NCBI RefSeq assembly: GCF_001422735.1
Contig: NZ_LMLZ01000021.1
Location: forward strand, 324,447 to 388,446
Direction of reading: 5' to 3'
DNA: 64,000 nucleotides
From: Acidovorax sp. Leaf78
GTDB lineage: Bacteria; Pseudomonadota; Gammaproteobacteria; Burkholderiales; Burkholderiaceae_C
The translations under genes were made by a program, and so were the position numbers. This document shows positions 1-9,425 of this stretch, piece by piece (the stretch's first letter is position 1; each line of letters begins with the position of its first letter). The notes below the pieces were generated by a model. It did no database searches. It worked only from the letters and a program-made list of their open reading frames with translations, and had not been told where the DNA came from.

Positions 1-38
1 TACGGCATTCGCCGGGCCAAGGCCCGCCGCCACCTTCC

Positions 39-278
39 GTGACACCAGCCACCGGCCCGACCGCCGCCCTGCCCGCCCGCGCGGTGGACGGTGCCTCTGC
101 CCAGGCCATGTTCCAGGCGCTGCGCGAGCTGGCGCAGGCTGCCGGCATCACCCTGCGCAACCCGCCGCCGGAGCCGACAACCTGCTGCGGCCGGGGCTGC
201 AACGGGTGTGTGTGGGAGGGGTTTCTGGACGCCGCCGAGTACTGGCGGCAGGAAGCACTGCTGCAGTTGCGGGGCTGA
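39..278 (+). CDS. Oxidoreductase-like domain protein (possibly truncated at window edge)
   Basis: Short Cys-rich protein (79 aa from the GTG at 39). The frame stays open to the left edge, so the true start may lie outside the window. The C-terminal half, with a Pro-rich lead followed by CCGRGCNGCVWEGF (residues about 49-62), matches the Oxidored-like family, which is small and carries a CCGxGCxxCVW signature. The biochemical role of that family is not established; a metal or Fe-S site is only inferred from the four cysteines. A dispersed palindromic repeat follows the stop codon, and gshA faces it from the opposite strand. Confidence 0.6.
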   Translation: MTPATGPTAALPARAVDGASAQAMFQALRELAQAAGITLRNPPPEPTTCCGRGCNGCVWEGFLDAAEYWRQEALLQLRG

Positions 279-284
279 TAAAGA

Positions 285-343
285 TGTTTTCAGCCCCTAC
301 CGCTTGATGGACGGGCGCTAGCAGCTATCAAATTAATAGCAAA
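285..343 (+). repeat. Dispersed palindromic intergenic repeat, copy 1
   Basis: About 59 bp with the order TTTTCAG, CCCTACCGCTTGATGG, GGGCGCTAGCAGCTAT, then an AT-rich tail ending AATAGCAAA. The same order recurs at 4047-4095 (inverted), 32730-32789, 51851-51910 and 56281-56360. It lies between the convergent ends of the Oxidored-like gene and gshA, where the CGCTT/GGGCG-type arms could form a hairpin. Confidence 0.7.
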
Positions 344-407
344 CTGCGGCGATACCGACTCCAAGGGAGCGCGGTGATGCAGGCCGGCGCAGCGGCAGCG
401 CAGGCGC

Positions 408-1934
408 TCAGCCCAGTTCCTTGACCGCCATGTACTGCTCGCGCCAGGCTTCGAACGGCAGCGTGTCACCGGCTTCGATCGCCTTTTGCGCGGCCACCGA
501 CTCGTCGGCCAAGGCCAGGTAGCGCGCCTGCTGCTCGGCCGTCCAGGGCAGGCTGAGCAGTGCGTCGCGGGCCGCGGCGGATTGGGCCAGGGCAAAGCTT
601 TCAAAGCTGTCGTGGTGCACCGAGCGCATCGCATCGAGCACGCGGGCCGACGGCGTGTCGCCAGGGGCCGCCATCAAGGCCAGAGCATCCTGCAGCGCCG
701 CGCTGTAGTCGCTGGTGCCGTGGGTGGCATCAAGCGCTGCGGCCAACGGCACGCATTCGCGCAGCACCTCGGCGCCCCAGTCGGCCAGGGCGACGTTCTG
801 GCCATTGCGCGCCAGTTGCAGGCCCGGCTCGCGGCCGCGCTCGGCCGTGAGGTGCTGGTTGTGCTTGAGCTCGGCGATCTCGGCCGGCGTGTCGGGGGGG
901 CTGTCGGACAGCAGGCAGTGCAGCAAAAACACGTCCAGCAGGCGCATGGTGGGCGCCGTGATGCCCACGGGCACGAACGGGTCCAGGTCCATCAACCGCA
1001 CTTCGACGTATTCGACACCGCGCTCGCGCAGCGCATGCAACGGGCGCTCGCCGGTGCGCACGGTGCGCTTGGGGCGGATGGTGCCGTAGAACTCGTTTTC
1101 GATCTGCAGCAGGCTGGTGCCCAGCTGGTTGTAGTCGCCACCGGGGTTTTTCACGCCCAGGCTTTCGTAGGCAGGGTAAGGCTTGGTCAGCGCTTCGTGC
1201 AGCGAGTTGGCGTAGCCCTTGAGGCCGTTGTAGCTCACGGCCAGCGTGGCCTGGGCGTCGCTCTGGTAGCCCAGGCGGCCCATGCGCAGCGACGTGGCGT
1301 GCGGCAGGTACAGCGCCTTGCCGCCGGGCAGTTGCTGCAAGCCGTGTTCGCGCCCCGCCACAAAACAGGGGCACAGCGCGGGCGATGCGCCAAACAAATA
1401 CAGCAGCACGAACGCGTGGCGGCGGAAGTTGCGGATGAGCGAGAAGTATTGCTCGCTGTCCACGCCCGGCAGCGACCAGTTGTAGTGGATGCCCGAGATG
1501 GTCTGCATGCGCCGGCCGTACCGGTGCCCCAGGCCCATGCGGTAGATGCTCTTGGCCCGGCCCACGTTGGAGCTGCCGTAGCGGCCGATGGGGATCGTCT
1601 CGTCAGTGGGCAGCCCGCAGGGCATGCTGGAGGCCCAGAGCAGCTCGCCGCCGCTGTCCTTCAAGGTGTGGTGCACGAACTGGTGCACCTCGGTCAGCTC
1701 GTTCAGGCACTCGTCCACGCCCTTGCGGGCGCCGGTGATGAGCTCCAGCTGCGACTCGCTGTAGTCGGTGGTGATGAGGGGGTGCGTGAGCGCGGAGCCC
1801 AGCGCCACCGGGTGCGGCGTCAGGGCCAAGCCCCCCGCTGGCAGCGCGCGCAAACCTTCCTTCTCGATGCCGCGGCGAATCCCTCCCAGGGCGTCCGCGG
1901 GGTAGGCGGCCAGTCTCTCGTGCAATTTGCTCAT
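408..1934 (-). CDS. gshA: Glutamate-cysteine ligase
   Basis: Joins glutamate and cysteine using ATP, the first step of glutathione synthesis in the cytosol. The protein has 508 aa, the size of the gamma-proteobacterial GshA class. Conserved stretches include GIEKEGLR (about 22-29) and DYSESQLELIT (about 57-67), typical of the glutamate/Mg-ATP site. The ATG at 1934 is preferred over an in-frame TTG at 1952 because MSKLHERL begins the conserved N-terminus; neither has a strong ribosome site. It is transcribed alone toward the window start. Glutathione is also the cofactor for frmA and fghA later in this window. Confidence 0.9.
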   Translation of the reverse strand: MSKLHERLAAYPADALGGIRRGIEKEGLRALPAGGLALTPHPVALGSALTHPLITTDYSESQLELITGARKGVDECLNELTEVHQFVHHTLKDSGGELLWASSMPCGLPTDETIPIGRYGSSNVGRAKSIYRMGLGHRYGRRMQTISGIHYNWSLPGVDSEQYFSLIRNFRRHAFVLLYLFGASPALCPCFVAGREHGLQQLPGGKALYLPHATSLRMGRLGYQSDAQATLAVSYNGLKGYANSLHEALTKPYPAYESLGVKNPGGDYNQLGTSLLQIENEFYGTIRPKRTVRTGERPLHALRERGVEYVEVRLMDLDPFVPVGITAPTMRLLDVFLLHCLLSDSPPDTPAEIAELKHNQHLTAERGREPGLQLARNGQNVALADWGAEVLRECVPLAAALDATHGTSDYSAALQDALALMAAPGDTPSARVLDAMRSVHHDSFESFALAQSAAARDALLSLPWTAEQQARYLALADESVAAQKAIEAGDTLPFEAWREQYMAVKELG

Positions 1935-2005
1935 ATGTTTATACCGATCCAACTTCTGTCGGCCCGGAACTTAGCACGGAGCAGGCTGGCGTGCCCGGAC
2001 AAACC

Positions 2006-2914
2006 TCAAGCCCTTGCGGCCAAGGCCTTTCCTACTTCGTTGGTTCCCTGGGCTGCGCCGCTTTGTGGTACCTGCTCGCCGGCGCGCTCGGTCACCTCGG
2101 CCAGGCGGGCCGCCAGCTGCTCGGGCACGTCGGCGCCGATGCCGACATGGATGCCCTGGGTCAGGGTGATGTGGGCCGCCTCGAAAGTGCCCGCACCGGC
2201 GCACAGGATGGTGCGGGTGGGCGCGCTGTCGTGGGCCAGCACCAGCATGGCGGGCACCACGGCCTCGGGCTTGAGGGCGTCGAGCACCTCTTGCGGCATC
2301 AGCCCTTCGGTCATGCGCGTGGCCGCCGTGGGGGCCAGGGCGTTGACACGGATGTTGTACTTGGCGCCTTCAATGGCCAGGGTCTGCATCAGCCCCACCT
2401 GGGCCAGCTTGGCCGCGCCGTAGTTGGCCTGGCCGAAGTTGCCGTACAGGCCGGTGGACGATGTGGTCATGACGATGCGGCCGTATTGCTGCGCCACCAT
2501 GTGCGGCCACACGGCCTTGCAGCAGTGGGCGGCGCCCATCAGGTGCACATCCACCACCAGGCGGAAGTCGGCCATGTCCATCTTGGAAAACGACTTGTCG
2601 CGCAGGATGCCGGCGTTGTTGACCAGGATGTCCACCCGGCCCCACGCGTCGATGGCCTGCTGCACCATGGCTTCGACCGCGGCAAAGTCGGTGACCGACG
2701 CACCATTGGCCAGCGCCTCGCCGCCCGCCGCGCGGATCTCGTCCACCACGGCCTGCGCGGCCGACACGGTGGCACCGCTGCCGTCCACCGCACCGCCCAG
2801 GTCGTTGACCAGCACCTTGGCGCCGCGCGCTGCCAGGGCCAGGGCATGCTGGCGGCCCAGGCCGCCGCCCGCGCCCGTCACGATGGCCACGCGGCCGTTG
2901 AAGTCGATAGCCAT
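2006..2914 (-). CDS. Short-chain dehydrogenase, (3R)-hydroxyacyl-CoA dehydrogenase-like
   Basis: NAD(P)-dependent SDR of 302 aa. The nucleotide-binding motif TGAGGGLG is at 13-20, NNAG at 99-102, the catalytic Ser near 152-153, Tyr165 and Lys169. The start GRVAIVTGAGGGLGRQHALA followed by an NDLGG segment resembles the dehydrogenase part of the peroxisomal-type multifunctional beta-oxidation enzyme (HSD17B4-like), so an acyl-CoA substrate is likely but unproven. The ATG at 2914 has CAGGAG a few bases upstream. About 50 C-terminal residues beyond the usual SDR core hold no motif I recognise. It ends 71 bp before gshA on the same strand. Confidence 0.8.
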   Translation of the reverse strand: MAIDFNGRVAIVTGAGGGLGRQHALALAARGAKVLVNDLGGAVDGSGATVSAAQAVVDEIRAAGGEALANGASVTDFAAVEAMVQQAIDAWGRVDILVNNAGILRDKSFSKMDMADFRLVVDVHLMGAAHCCKAVWPHMVAQQYGRIVMTTSSTGLYGNFGQANYGAAKLAQVGLMQTLAIEGAKYNIRVNALAPTAATRMTEGLMPQEVLDALKPEAVVPAMLVLAHDSAPTRTILCAGAGTFEAAHITLTQGIHVGIGADVPEQLAARLAEVTERAGEQVPQSGAAQGTNEVGKALAARA

Positions 2915-3273
2915 GGAATGGGTCTCCTGTGGTGTCTGGATGATGAAGAAAGGAAAGGCAAGGAAAGAAGGCCCGCGCCCCGGATGGGGCGACAGGCGCT
3001 GCGCGTGGGACTGTAAGTCAGATGCGGATGGGCGATGGTTGCGCACGCGACTGGGACGCCGCAGCGCCGCCCCTCACAAAAACACGCACAACAGTCCGCC
3101 CCAATCAGGTATCGTGCCGGTGCCCGCGCCGGGCAGACAACCCAGCGGCGCCGGCACTCCCCCGCACACACCGCATTCAGCACCAACCCGCAGCATGGCG
3201 CAATGCTCTTCTTTTAATAGCTGCTACTGCTTGCCAGCCGAGGGCTGCGAGCGCATTTGACCCAAGGAACCCC
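2915..3273. other. Intergenic region between divergent SDR and DUF427 genes
   Basis: 359 bp without a convincing gene; a longer reading frame into DUF427 exists, but family similarity starts only at 3274. It holds a purine-rich GAAAGGAAAGGCAAGGAAAG stretch near 2945 and, at 3206-3236, a half copy in inverted orientation of the dispersed repeat (TTTTAATAGCTGCTACTGCTT). Promoters for both flanking genes must lie here but I cannot assign them confidently. Confidence 0.5.
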
Positions 3274-3555
3274 ATGAAAGCAACCTGGAACGGCGTCACC
3301 ATCGCCGAAAGCGACGACACCGTGGTGGTCGAAGGCAACCACTACTTTCCTGAAGCCGCGCTCAAGCGCGAGTTCTTCACCTTCAGCAACCACAAGACCA
3401 CCTGCCACTGGAAGGGCCAGGCCAGCTACCTGTCGCTGCTGGTCGACGGCGAGATGAACACCGACGCCGCCTGGTTCTACGCCGACCCCAAGCCCGAAGC
3501 CGACGAGATCCGCGGGCGCGTGGCGTTCTGGAAAGGCGTGAAGGTCGAGGCCTGA
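3274..3555 (+). CDS. DUF427 domain protein
   Basis: Small cytosolic protein of 93 aa covering one complete DUF427 domain: WNGVTIAESDDTVVVEGNHYFP near the N-terminus, then TTCHWKGQASYLSL and AAWFYADPKPEA. Proteins of this family are widespread and mostly uncharacterised; no reaction can be assigned. The ATG at 3274 is preceded by AAGGAA (3264-3269). It has no operon partner on its strand and is followed by the repeat array at 3571-3992. Confidence 0.8.
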   Translation: MKATWNGVTIAESDDTVVVEGNHYFPEAALKREFFTFSNHKTTCHWKGQASYLSLLVDGEMNTDAAWFYADPKPEADEIRGRVAFWKGVKVEA

Positions 3556-3570
3556 CCACTGGCCCTCCGG

Positions 3571-3992
3571 GTTATCCCTGCAGGCACTGGACAATCGTGT
3601 GGATAAGTGTGGACAAGCCTTGTATGACAAGCTCAAGTGCTTGATTCATAACGGAACACACTGCACTGCACAATTTTTAGGCAACCAACGCAAAGCGCCC
3701 CTCGGTTATCCCTGTCAGCACTGGACAATCCTGTGCATAAGTGTGGACAAGCTTTGTATGGCGACGCCAAGTCCTTGATTTAAAATGATTATCCTTGCAT
3801 TGATTAAAAACAAGGCAATGGACTGAAGGTTCTGCGACCCCCACGACGACCCCGCGCAGCAGGTGCCAAATCCCCCGGTTATCCCACCCAGCGCTGGACA
3901 ATCATGTGGATAACTCTGCACAACCCTTGTATGACAGACCTAAGTCATTGATTTGCAACGACTATCCTTGTATTGCTTAAAAACAAGGCAGC
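3571..3992. repeat. Three-copy repeat array rich in DnaA boxes and IHF-type sites
   Basis: Three imperfect units begin near 3571, 3705 and 3878. Each has a TTATCC box, then CTGGACAATC, then two DnaA-box-like 9-mers one base apart. Unit A: TGTGGATAA 3598-3606 and TGTGGACAA 3608-3616. Unit B: TGTGCATAA 3732-3740 and TGTGGACAA 3742-3750. Unit C: TGTGGATAA 3905-3913 and TCTGCACAA 3915-3923. Exactly 17 bases separate the second box from an IHF-consensus match (YAANNNNTTGATW) in every unit: 3634-3646, 3768-3780 and 3941-3953. Units B and C continue with an AT-rich stretch containing CCTTG...AAAAACAAGG inverted repeats. No gene is visible here. It resembles a DnaA titration or reactivation locus, or an origin-like region; dnaA itself is not in the window. 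Confidence 0.75.
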
Positions 3993-4046
3993 CGGAGAGA
4001 CTCGCATTCGCCCACAGCCAGCGGGCCCCTGGCCTTGACCACTCAC

Positions 4047-4095
4047 TTATTAATAGCACCTTGCGCACGCCCATCAAGCGGTAGCCCCTGAAAAT
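4047..4095 (-). repeat. Dispersed palindromic intergenic repeat, copy 2
   Basis: Read on the minus strand it gives ATTTTCAG, GGGCTACCGCTTGATGG, GCGTGCGCAAGGTGCTATTA, closely matching copy 1. It abuts the DUF938 methyltransferase, overlaps the first bases of its start codon and therefore forms its 5' leader. Confidence 0.7.
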
Positions 4096-4729
4096 GTCCC
4101 TATCAGCCCTTCAGCACAGCCCCGCCGCCGAACGCAACCGCGCGCCCATCCTGGACTGTCTGCGCAGCCTGCTCGGGCCCCAAGGCCAGGCTTTGGAGAT
4201 TGCCAGCGGCACTGGCCAGCACGCGGCGCACTTTGCAGCCGCCCTGCCCGGCTGGACCTGGCAGCCGACCGATCTGCAAAGGACCCACTTCGACTCCATC
4301 ACCGGCTGGGCCGCCCAGTCAGGGGCCACCAACGTGCAGGCGCCGCTGCGGCTCGATGTGCTGCAGCCGCGCTGGCCGGCGGAGGGCGATACCTTTGGGG
4401 CGGAGTTCGACCTGATCTACTGCGCCAACATGCTGCACATCGCCCCGTGGGCGTGCTGTGCCGGGCTGATGCAGGGCGCGGCGCGCCACCTGGCGCCGGA
4501 CGGGCAGCTCGTGACCTATGGGCCCTATCTGGAAGACGATGTGCCGACTGCCGCCGGCAACCTTGCGTTTGACGCCAGCCTGCGCGCCCAAGACAGCGAC
4601 TGGGGCATCCGGCACTTGGCGGACGTGGCAGCCACGGCTGGCGAGGCCGGGCTGGCGCTACAGCAGCGCCACGCCCTGCCCGCCAACAATCTGTTGCTGG
4701 TGTGGGCCCGTGCCACCCCGGCGCCCTGA
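4094..4729 (+). CDS. DUF938 family SAM-dependent methyltransferase
   Basis: Class I methyltransferase-like protein of 211 aa. The SAM-binding glycine motif is in ALEIASGTGQHAAHFA (33-48), with the typical acidic residue in WQPTDLQ and an IYCANMLHI post-motif segment. DUF938 proteins start with an AAERNRAPIL-type segment, as here (11-20). The substrate is unknown. The leader consists of a dispersed repeat and has no clear ribosome site. It may be co-transcribed with the ferredoxin 78 bp downstream. Confidence 0.8.
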   Translation: MSLSALQHSPAAERNRAPILDCLRSLLGPQGQALEIASGTGQHAAHFAAALPGWTWQPTDLQRTHFDSITGWAAQSGATNVQAPLRLDVLQPRWPAEGDTFGAEFDLIYCANMLHIAPWACCAGLMQGAARHLAPDGQLVTYGPYLEDDVPTAAGNLAFDASLRAQDSDWGIRHLADVAATAGEAGLALQQRHALPANNLLLVWARATPAP

Positions 4730-4807
4730 CCGCCTGCGGCTTGGCTGCCCGACGCGCAAGCTGCACCGATGAATTGACTGAATCACTGACTGACCGCTCC
4801 TCCACCC

Positions 4808-5101
4808 ATGACCACTCCTGCCGCCCCCTTCTTCATCGCCAAGATCGACCCCGACGGCTTGCAATGCGACGCCTGGCCCGAGCAACCCCTGCTGTTGTCC
4901 ATGGAGCAAGGCGGCATCGACTGGCCCAGTTCCTGCCGCAACGGCACCTGCCGCACCTGTATCGGCATGCTGGCCGAAGGCGAAGTGCGCTATGCCATCG
5001 AATGGCCGGGCCTCACGGCCGAAGAAAAAGCCGAGGGCTGCGTGCTGCCCTGCGTGGCCTACCCCATGAGCGACGTGCGCCTGGAAGCGCCGGGCATCTG
5101 A
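4808..5101 (+). CDS. 2Fe-2S ferredoxin
   Basis: Electron-transfer protein of 97 aa with plant-type 2Fe-2S ligands Cys43, Cys48, Cys51 (SCRNGTCRTC) and Cys82 in GCVLPCVAYP. The fold is complete, so it is a stand-alone ferredoxin rather than a reductase domain. The redox partner is not evident from the neighbours (DUF938 upstream, DUF2235 downstream). Confidence 0.88.
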   Translation: MTTPAAPFFIAKIDPDGLQCDAWPEQPLLLSMEQGGIDWPSSCRNGTCRTCIGMLAEGEVRYAIEWPGLTAEEKAEGCVLPCVAYPMSDVRLEAPGI

Positions 5102-5225
5102 TACCGGCTGGCGGGGCCTGACCCCGCGCCGACCCGGTGCCCGAATGGCACTTTCGCGCTTGCTGCGCCCGGCGGTCCTCACCCAGAATCTTCTGCACAA
5201 CCATTGCAAAGAGAGGGAGGACACC

Positions 5226-6947
5226 ATGAGCACCTCATACCCGCCGGCAGCCCCTGCCGCCACCCCACCAGACGCCACCACCGACCGCACCCCCACGCGC
5301 CAGGACATCCTGGCCCAGTGCATCGCCGCAGAGGCGCAATGGGCCAAGCAACCCGGCCGCAACCTCGTGCTGCTGTTCGACGGCACCGGCAACATCCTGG
5401 GCAACCAGCAAGACACCAATGTGGTCAAGCTGCTGCGCATGCTGGGCAAGGGCGAGGACCCCGCAGGCACGGCGCCCACCCAGCTGGTCTACTACGACCC
5501 CGGTGTGGGCACGGCCAACGAGTTTCCGGCGGACGGCATCGTGTCCAGCACCAAGAACCGCTTGCGGCAACTGGCGGGGCTGGCCCTGGGCAATGGCGTG
5601 TTCCCCAACATCGCCGAGGCCTACCGGTTCCTGGTCAACACCTACAAGCCGGGCGACCGCATCTACCTGTTCGGCTTCTCGCGCGGCGCGTTCACGGCGC
5701 GGGCGGTCAGCGGGATGATCAACATGTACGGCCTGATCCACACCGAGGGCCTGCCGCTCATCGACACCCTGGTGCGCACCTACTTCGCGCCCGTCGACCA
5801 CAAGAACCAGGCCGGCACCAAAAGCCGCAAAGCCTTTGCGCGGGACGTGATCGATAACTTCTCGCTGGGCCGGACGCCGCTGGTGCACTTCGTGGGGGTG
5901 TGGGACACGGTGGAGGCCATCGGCCTGGGCGGGGTGGGCAGCATCAAGATCAGCAATTCCAGAGGGTTCGCGGACAAACGCTTCGCCCACGTGCGCCATG
6001 CCATGTCGCTGTTCGAATCGCGCAGCAAATACGCGCCCCGCCGCTACGACGATCCCGATTTCACCGCCGAAGAGCAGCGCTGGCGCAGCTACGACCAGCG
6101 CTGGTTCCGCGGCGTGCACAGCGACGTGGGCGGCTCGTACGCGCGCGACGGGCTGTCCAACCTCACGCTCGCCTGGATGGTGAACGAGGCCCTGGCCCAC
6201 GGCCTGCGCGTGGACACAAGCAGGCTGCAGCCCGGCGACCCGCTCACCGCCATGCACGACCAGGCGTACGACTGCCCCTACTGGGTCTGGACGGGTCTGA
6301 GCGCGCGCAAACGCGAGGCCAGCGACTTCATCGACCCCACGGCCCGCCCGGTGGACGGCGCCGTGCCCGCAGAGACCGTGCCGCGCACAAAGCCCTGGCG
6401 CTGGGTGGGCATTGCGCTGGCCATTGCCACGGCGGTGCTGTTCGTCATCACCGCCCTGGCGGGCCGGGCTGCCTGCGACCTGAGCGCAGCGCCGGGCTGG
6501 GTGCAGAGCCTGCCGTCGGGCTTTCAGGCGTCGGCCCACTGGCATGCCACATGGGGCGTGACGTGCGGCGACACCGATGCCGTGCGCCGCGCCATCGCCT
6601 GGGACTGGGCTTTGCTCGCCAGCTACGCCCTTTGGCTGGCCTACCCGGTAGCCTGGGCCGTGCGGCGGCTGGTGGCGCGGGCCGTGCCCCCGGGCCGGGC
6701 GCTGGGCTGGCTTTATCGGCATGCGCACTGGGTGATGGGCCTCCTGGTGGTGTCGGACATCGTGGAGAACTGCATCACGCTGCATCTGCAATCTCCGCAC
6801 CACCCGGACTGGCCCACGGTGCTGACGGTGGCCACCAGCATCAAGCTGGTGTCCCTGCTGCTGCTGGGCTGGGTGATGGTGGCCGGAGCCCTGGCCGGGC
6901 GCGAGGGCGGCCGCGCGCCCGCGTCGCGCGCGCCCCAAGTGCACTAA
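5226..6947 (+). CDS. DUF2235 alpha/beta hydrolase with C-terminal membrane segments
   Basis: 573 aa. The N-terminal two thirds is a DUF2235 domain: NLVLLFDGTGN (46-56), YYDPGVGT (89-96), and the nucleophile elbow GFSRGA (150-155, Ser152). This family includes type VI secretion phospholipases (Tle1-like), but no secretion genes, VgrG or immunity partner are nearby. The C-terminus has four likely membrane helices near residues 392-412, 459-480, 500-518 and 532-558, pointing to a membrane-anchored enzyme. The ATG at 5226 has a good GAGGGAGG ribosome site (about 5213-5220). Lipase activity is inferred from the fold only. Confidence 0.75.
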   Translation: MSTSYPPAAPAATPPDATTDRTPTRQDILAQCIAAEAQWAKQPGRNLVLLFDGTGNILGNQQDTNVVKLLRMLGKGEDPAGTAPTQLVYYDPGVGTANEFPADGIVSSTKNRLRQLAGLALGNGVFPNIAEAYRFLVNTYKPGDRIYLFGFSRGAFTARAVSGMINMYGLIHTEGLPLIDTLVRTYFAPVDHKNQAGTKSRKAFARDVIDNFSLGRTPLVHFVGVWDTVEAIGLGGVGSIKISNSRGFADKRFAHVRHAMSLFESRSKYAPRRYDDPDFTAEEQRWRSYDQRWFRGVHSDVGGSYARDGLSNLTLAWMVNEALAHGLRVDTSRLQPGDPLTAMHDQAYDCPYWVWTGLSARKREASDFIDPTARPVDGAVPAETVPRTKPWRWVGIALAIATAVLFVITALAGRAACDLSAAPGWVQSLPSGFQASAHWHATWGVTCGDTDAVRRAIAWDWALLASYALWLAYPVAWAVRRLVARAVPPGRALGWLYRHAHWVMGLLVVSDIVENCITLHLQSPHHPDWPTVLTVATSIKLVSLLLLGWVMVAGALAGREGGRAPASRAPQVH

Positions 6948-7093
6948 AATCGCTGCTTTTGGGGCGCAGAGCGCTCCCGCACCGTGCGGCCAGCGCCGCG
7001 CTGCCCGCTCTTTGGAATCGGCCCTACCCGGGCCGTGGCCGGATCAGCGTGCGGTGCCCGCCACCCGCGCTGCCCACCGAAAGCCAGCCTTCC

Positions 7094-8215
<1,122 letters not shown>

Positions 8216-8230
8216 AAGTACAGGATCACT

Positions 8231-8695
8231 ATGTTTGGCGCAGAAAAAGGAACGGCGGACAAGCTCGATGGCAAGAAACTGCACATCGGCATCGTGCAGG
8301 CCCGCTTCAATGAAGGCATCACCAACGCCCTGGCCGCCGCATGCCGCGCCGAGCTGCTGGCGCTGGGCGTGCAGGAAAAGAACATCAAGCACGTGCTGGT
8401 GCCCGGCGCCCTCGAAGTGCCCGTGGCCCTGCAGGCCATGGCCGAGGCCGACGAATACGACGCGCTGATCGCACTGGGCTGCATCATCCGCGGCGAGACC
8501 TACCACTTCGAGCTGGTGGCCAACGAGTCCGGCGCGGGCGTCACGCGCCTGACGCTCGACTACCAGATCCCGATCGCCAACGCCATCATCACCACCGAGA
8601 ACATGGAACAAGCCATCGCCCGCCAGACCGACAAGGGCGTGGACGCGGCCCGCGTCGCGGTGGAGATGGCCAACCTGCTGGACGAACTGTCATGA
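8231..8695 (+). CDS. ribH: 6,7-dimethyl-8-ribityllumazine synthase
   Basis: Penultimate enzyme of riboflavin synthesis, condensing the RibB product with the ribitylamino-pyrimidine. 154 aa with the family's signature stretches [19 protein letters not shown] and [14 protein letters not shown], the last containing the catalytic His. These enzymes usually form pentamers or 60-mer shells. Its stop overlaps the nusB start (ATGA at 8692-8695), indicating translational coupling. Confidence 0.95.
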   Translation: MFGAEKGTADKLDGKKLHIGIVQARFNEGITNALAAACRAELLALGVQEKNIKHVLVPGALEVPVALQAMAEADEYDALIALGCIIRGETYHFELVANESGAGVTRLTLDYQIPIANAIITTENMEQAIARQTDKGVDAARVAVEMANLLDELS

Positions 8696-9279
8696 GCGAA
8701 AGCAACACCCCCTCCAGCAGCCGCCCGCCCAAGCAGGTGCGCACCGGCCTCAAGACCACGGGCGCGCGCAAGGCGGCCTCCAAGTCCAACCGCAGCCGCG
8801 CCCGCGAATTTGCGCTGCAGGCGCTGTACCAGCACCTGGTGGGCGGCAACGACGCCCATGCCATCGACGCCTTCACGCGCGACCTGGCGGGTTTTCACAA
8901 GGCCGACTCGGTGCACTACGACGCGCTGCTGCACGGCTCGATCGCCAACGCCGCCGACATGGACGCACTGATCACCCCGCTGCTGGACCGCAAGATGGCC
9001 GAGATCTCGCCCATCGAGCACGCCGTGATGTGGATCGGGGTGTACGAGTTTCAGCACTGCCTGGACGTGCCGTGGCGCGTGGTGCTCAATGAATGCATCG
9101 AGCTGGCCAAGGAATTTGGCGGCACCGACGGCCACAAGTACGTGAACGCCGTGCTCAACGGCCTGGCTCCCAAGCTGCGCGCGGTCGAAGTGGCCGCCGA
9201 CAAGGCTTCGGGCAAGGGCAGCATCGCCGCCGACGACGACACCGGCAACCACACCGACGACGAAACGCCCGCGGCCTGA
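8692..9279 (+). CDS. nusB: Transcription antitermination factor NusB
   Basis: RNA-binding factor that, with NusE and others, supports antitermination of rRNA transcription. 195 aa. The NusB fold runs from about residue 35 ([15 protein letters not shown]) to about 168 ([15 protein letters not shown]). A basic Ser/Lys-rich N-terminus and an acidic Asp/Thr-rich tail extend beyond the roughly 140-aa core. Coupling to ribH is a common bacterial arrangement. Confidence 0.94.
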   Translation: MSESNTPSSSRPPKQVRTGLKTTGARKAASKSNRSRAREFALQALYQHLVGGNDAHAIDAFTRDLAGFHKADSVHYDALLHGSIANAADMDALITPLLDRKMAEISPIEHAVMWIGVYEFQHCLDVPWRVVLNECIELAKEFGGTDGHKYVNAVLNGLAPKLRAVEVAADKASGKGSIAADDDTGNHTDDETPAA

Positions 9280-9425
9280 GCGCCCGGCCTTCATCGCGCA
9301 CCACTGCCGGCACCTGCGTTGCACGCTGTCGGCGGACGCCACCCTGGCGCTCTTTCTTTTGGCGGCGGAGCATCGCCGCTGCCCAGGACCGATGGGCACC
9401 ACGGACCTTTTGCCATGAGGTTTCC

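Noticed and set aside
486-2423. Very long open frame opposite gshA and the SDR gene (645 codons)
   Set aside because: It is antisense to two well-supported genes, its translation is Arg/Gln/His/Val-rich with no motif, and long antisense frames are expected at this GC content.
3677-3921. Two short minus-strand frames (68-74 codons) in the DnaA-box array
   Set aside because: They merely read through the repeat units; they have no ribosome site and no conserved features.
5235-6944. 569-codon frame opposite the DUF2235 gene
   Set aside because: The DUF2235 product has clear motifs; the opposite frame shows only compositionally biased sequence.
5226-6947. Type VI secretion effector module around the DUF2235 gene
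   Set aside because: No VgrG, PAAR, Hcp, adaptor or immunity gene is nearby; the neighbours are a ferredoxin and riboflavin genes, and the protein has membrane helices.
6948-7093. FMN riboswitch before ribBA
   Set aside because: I looked for the conserved FMN aptamer blocks (AGGGGCAGGG-type and following stems) and did not find them in the 146-bp leader.
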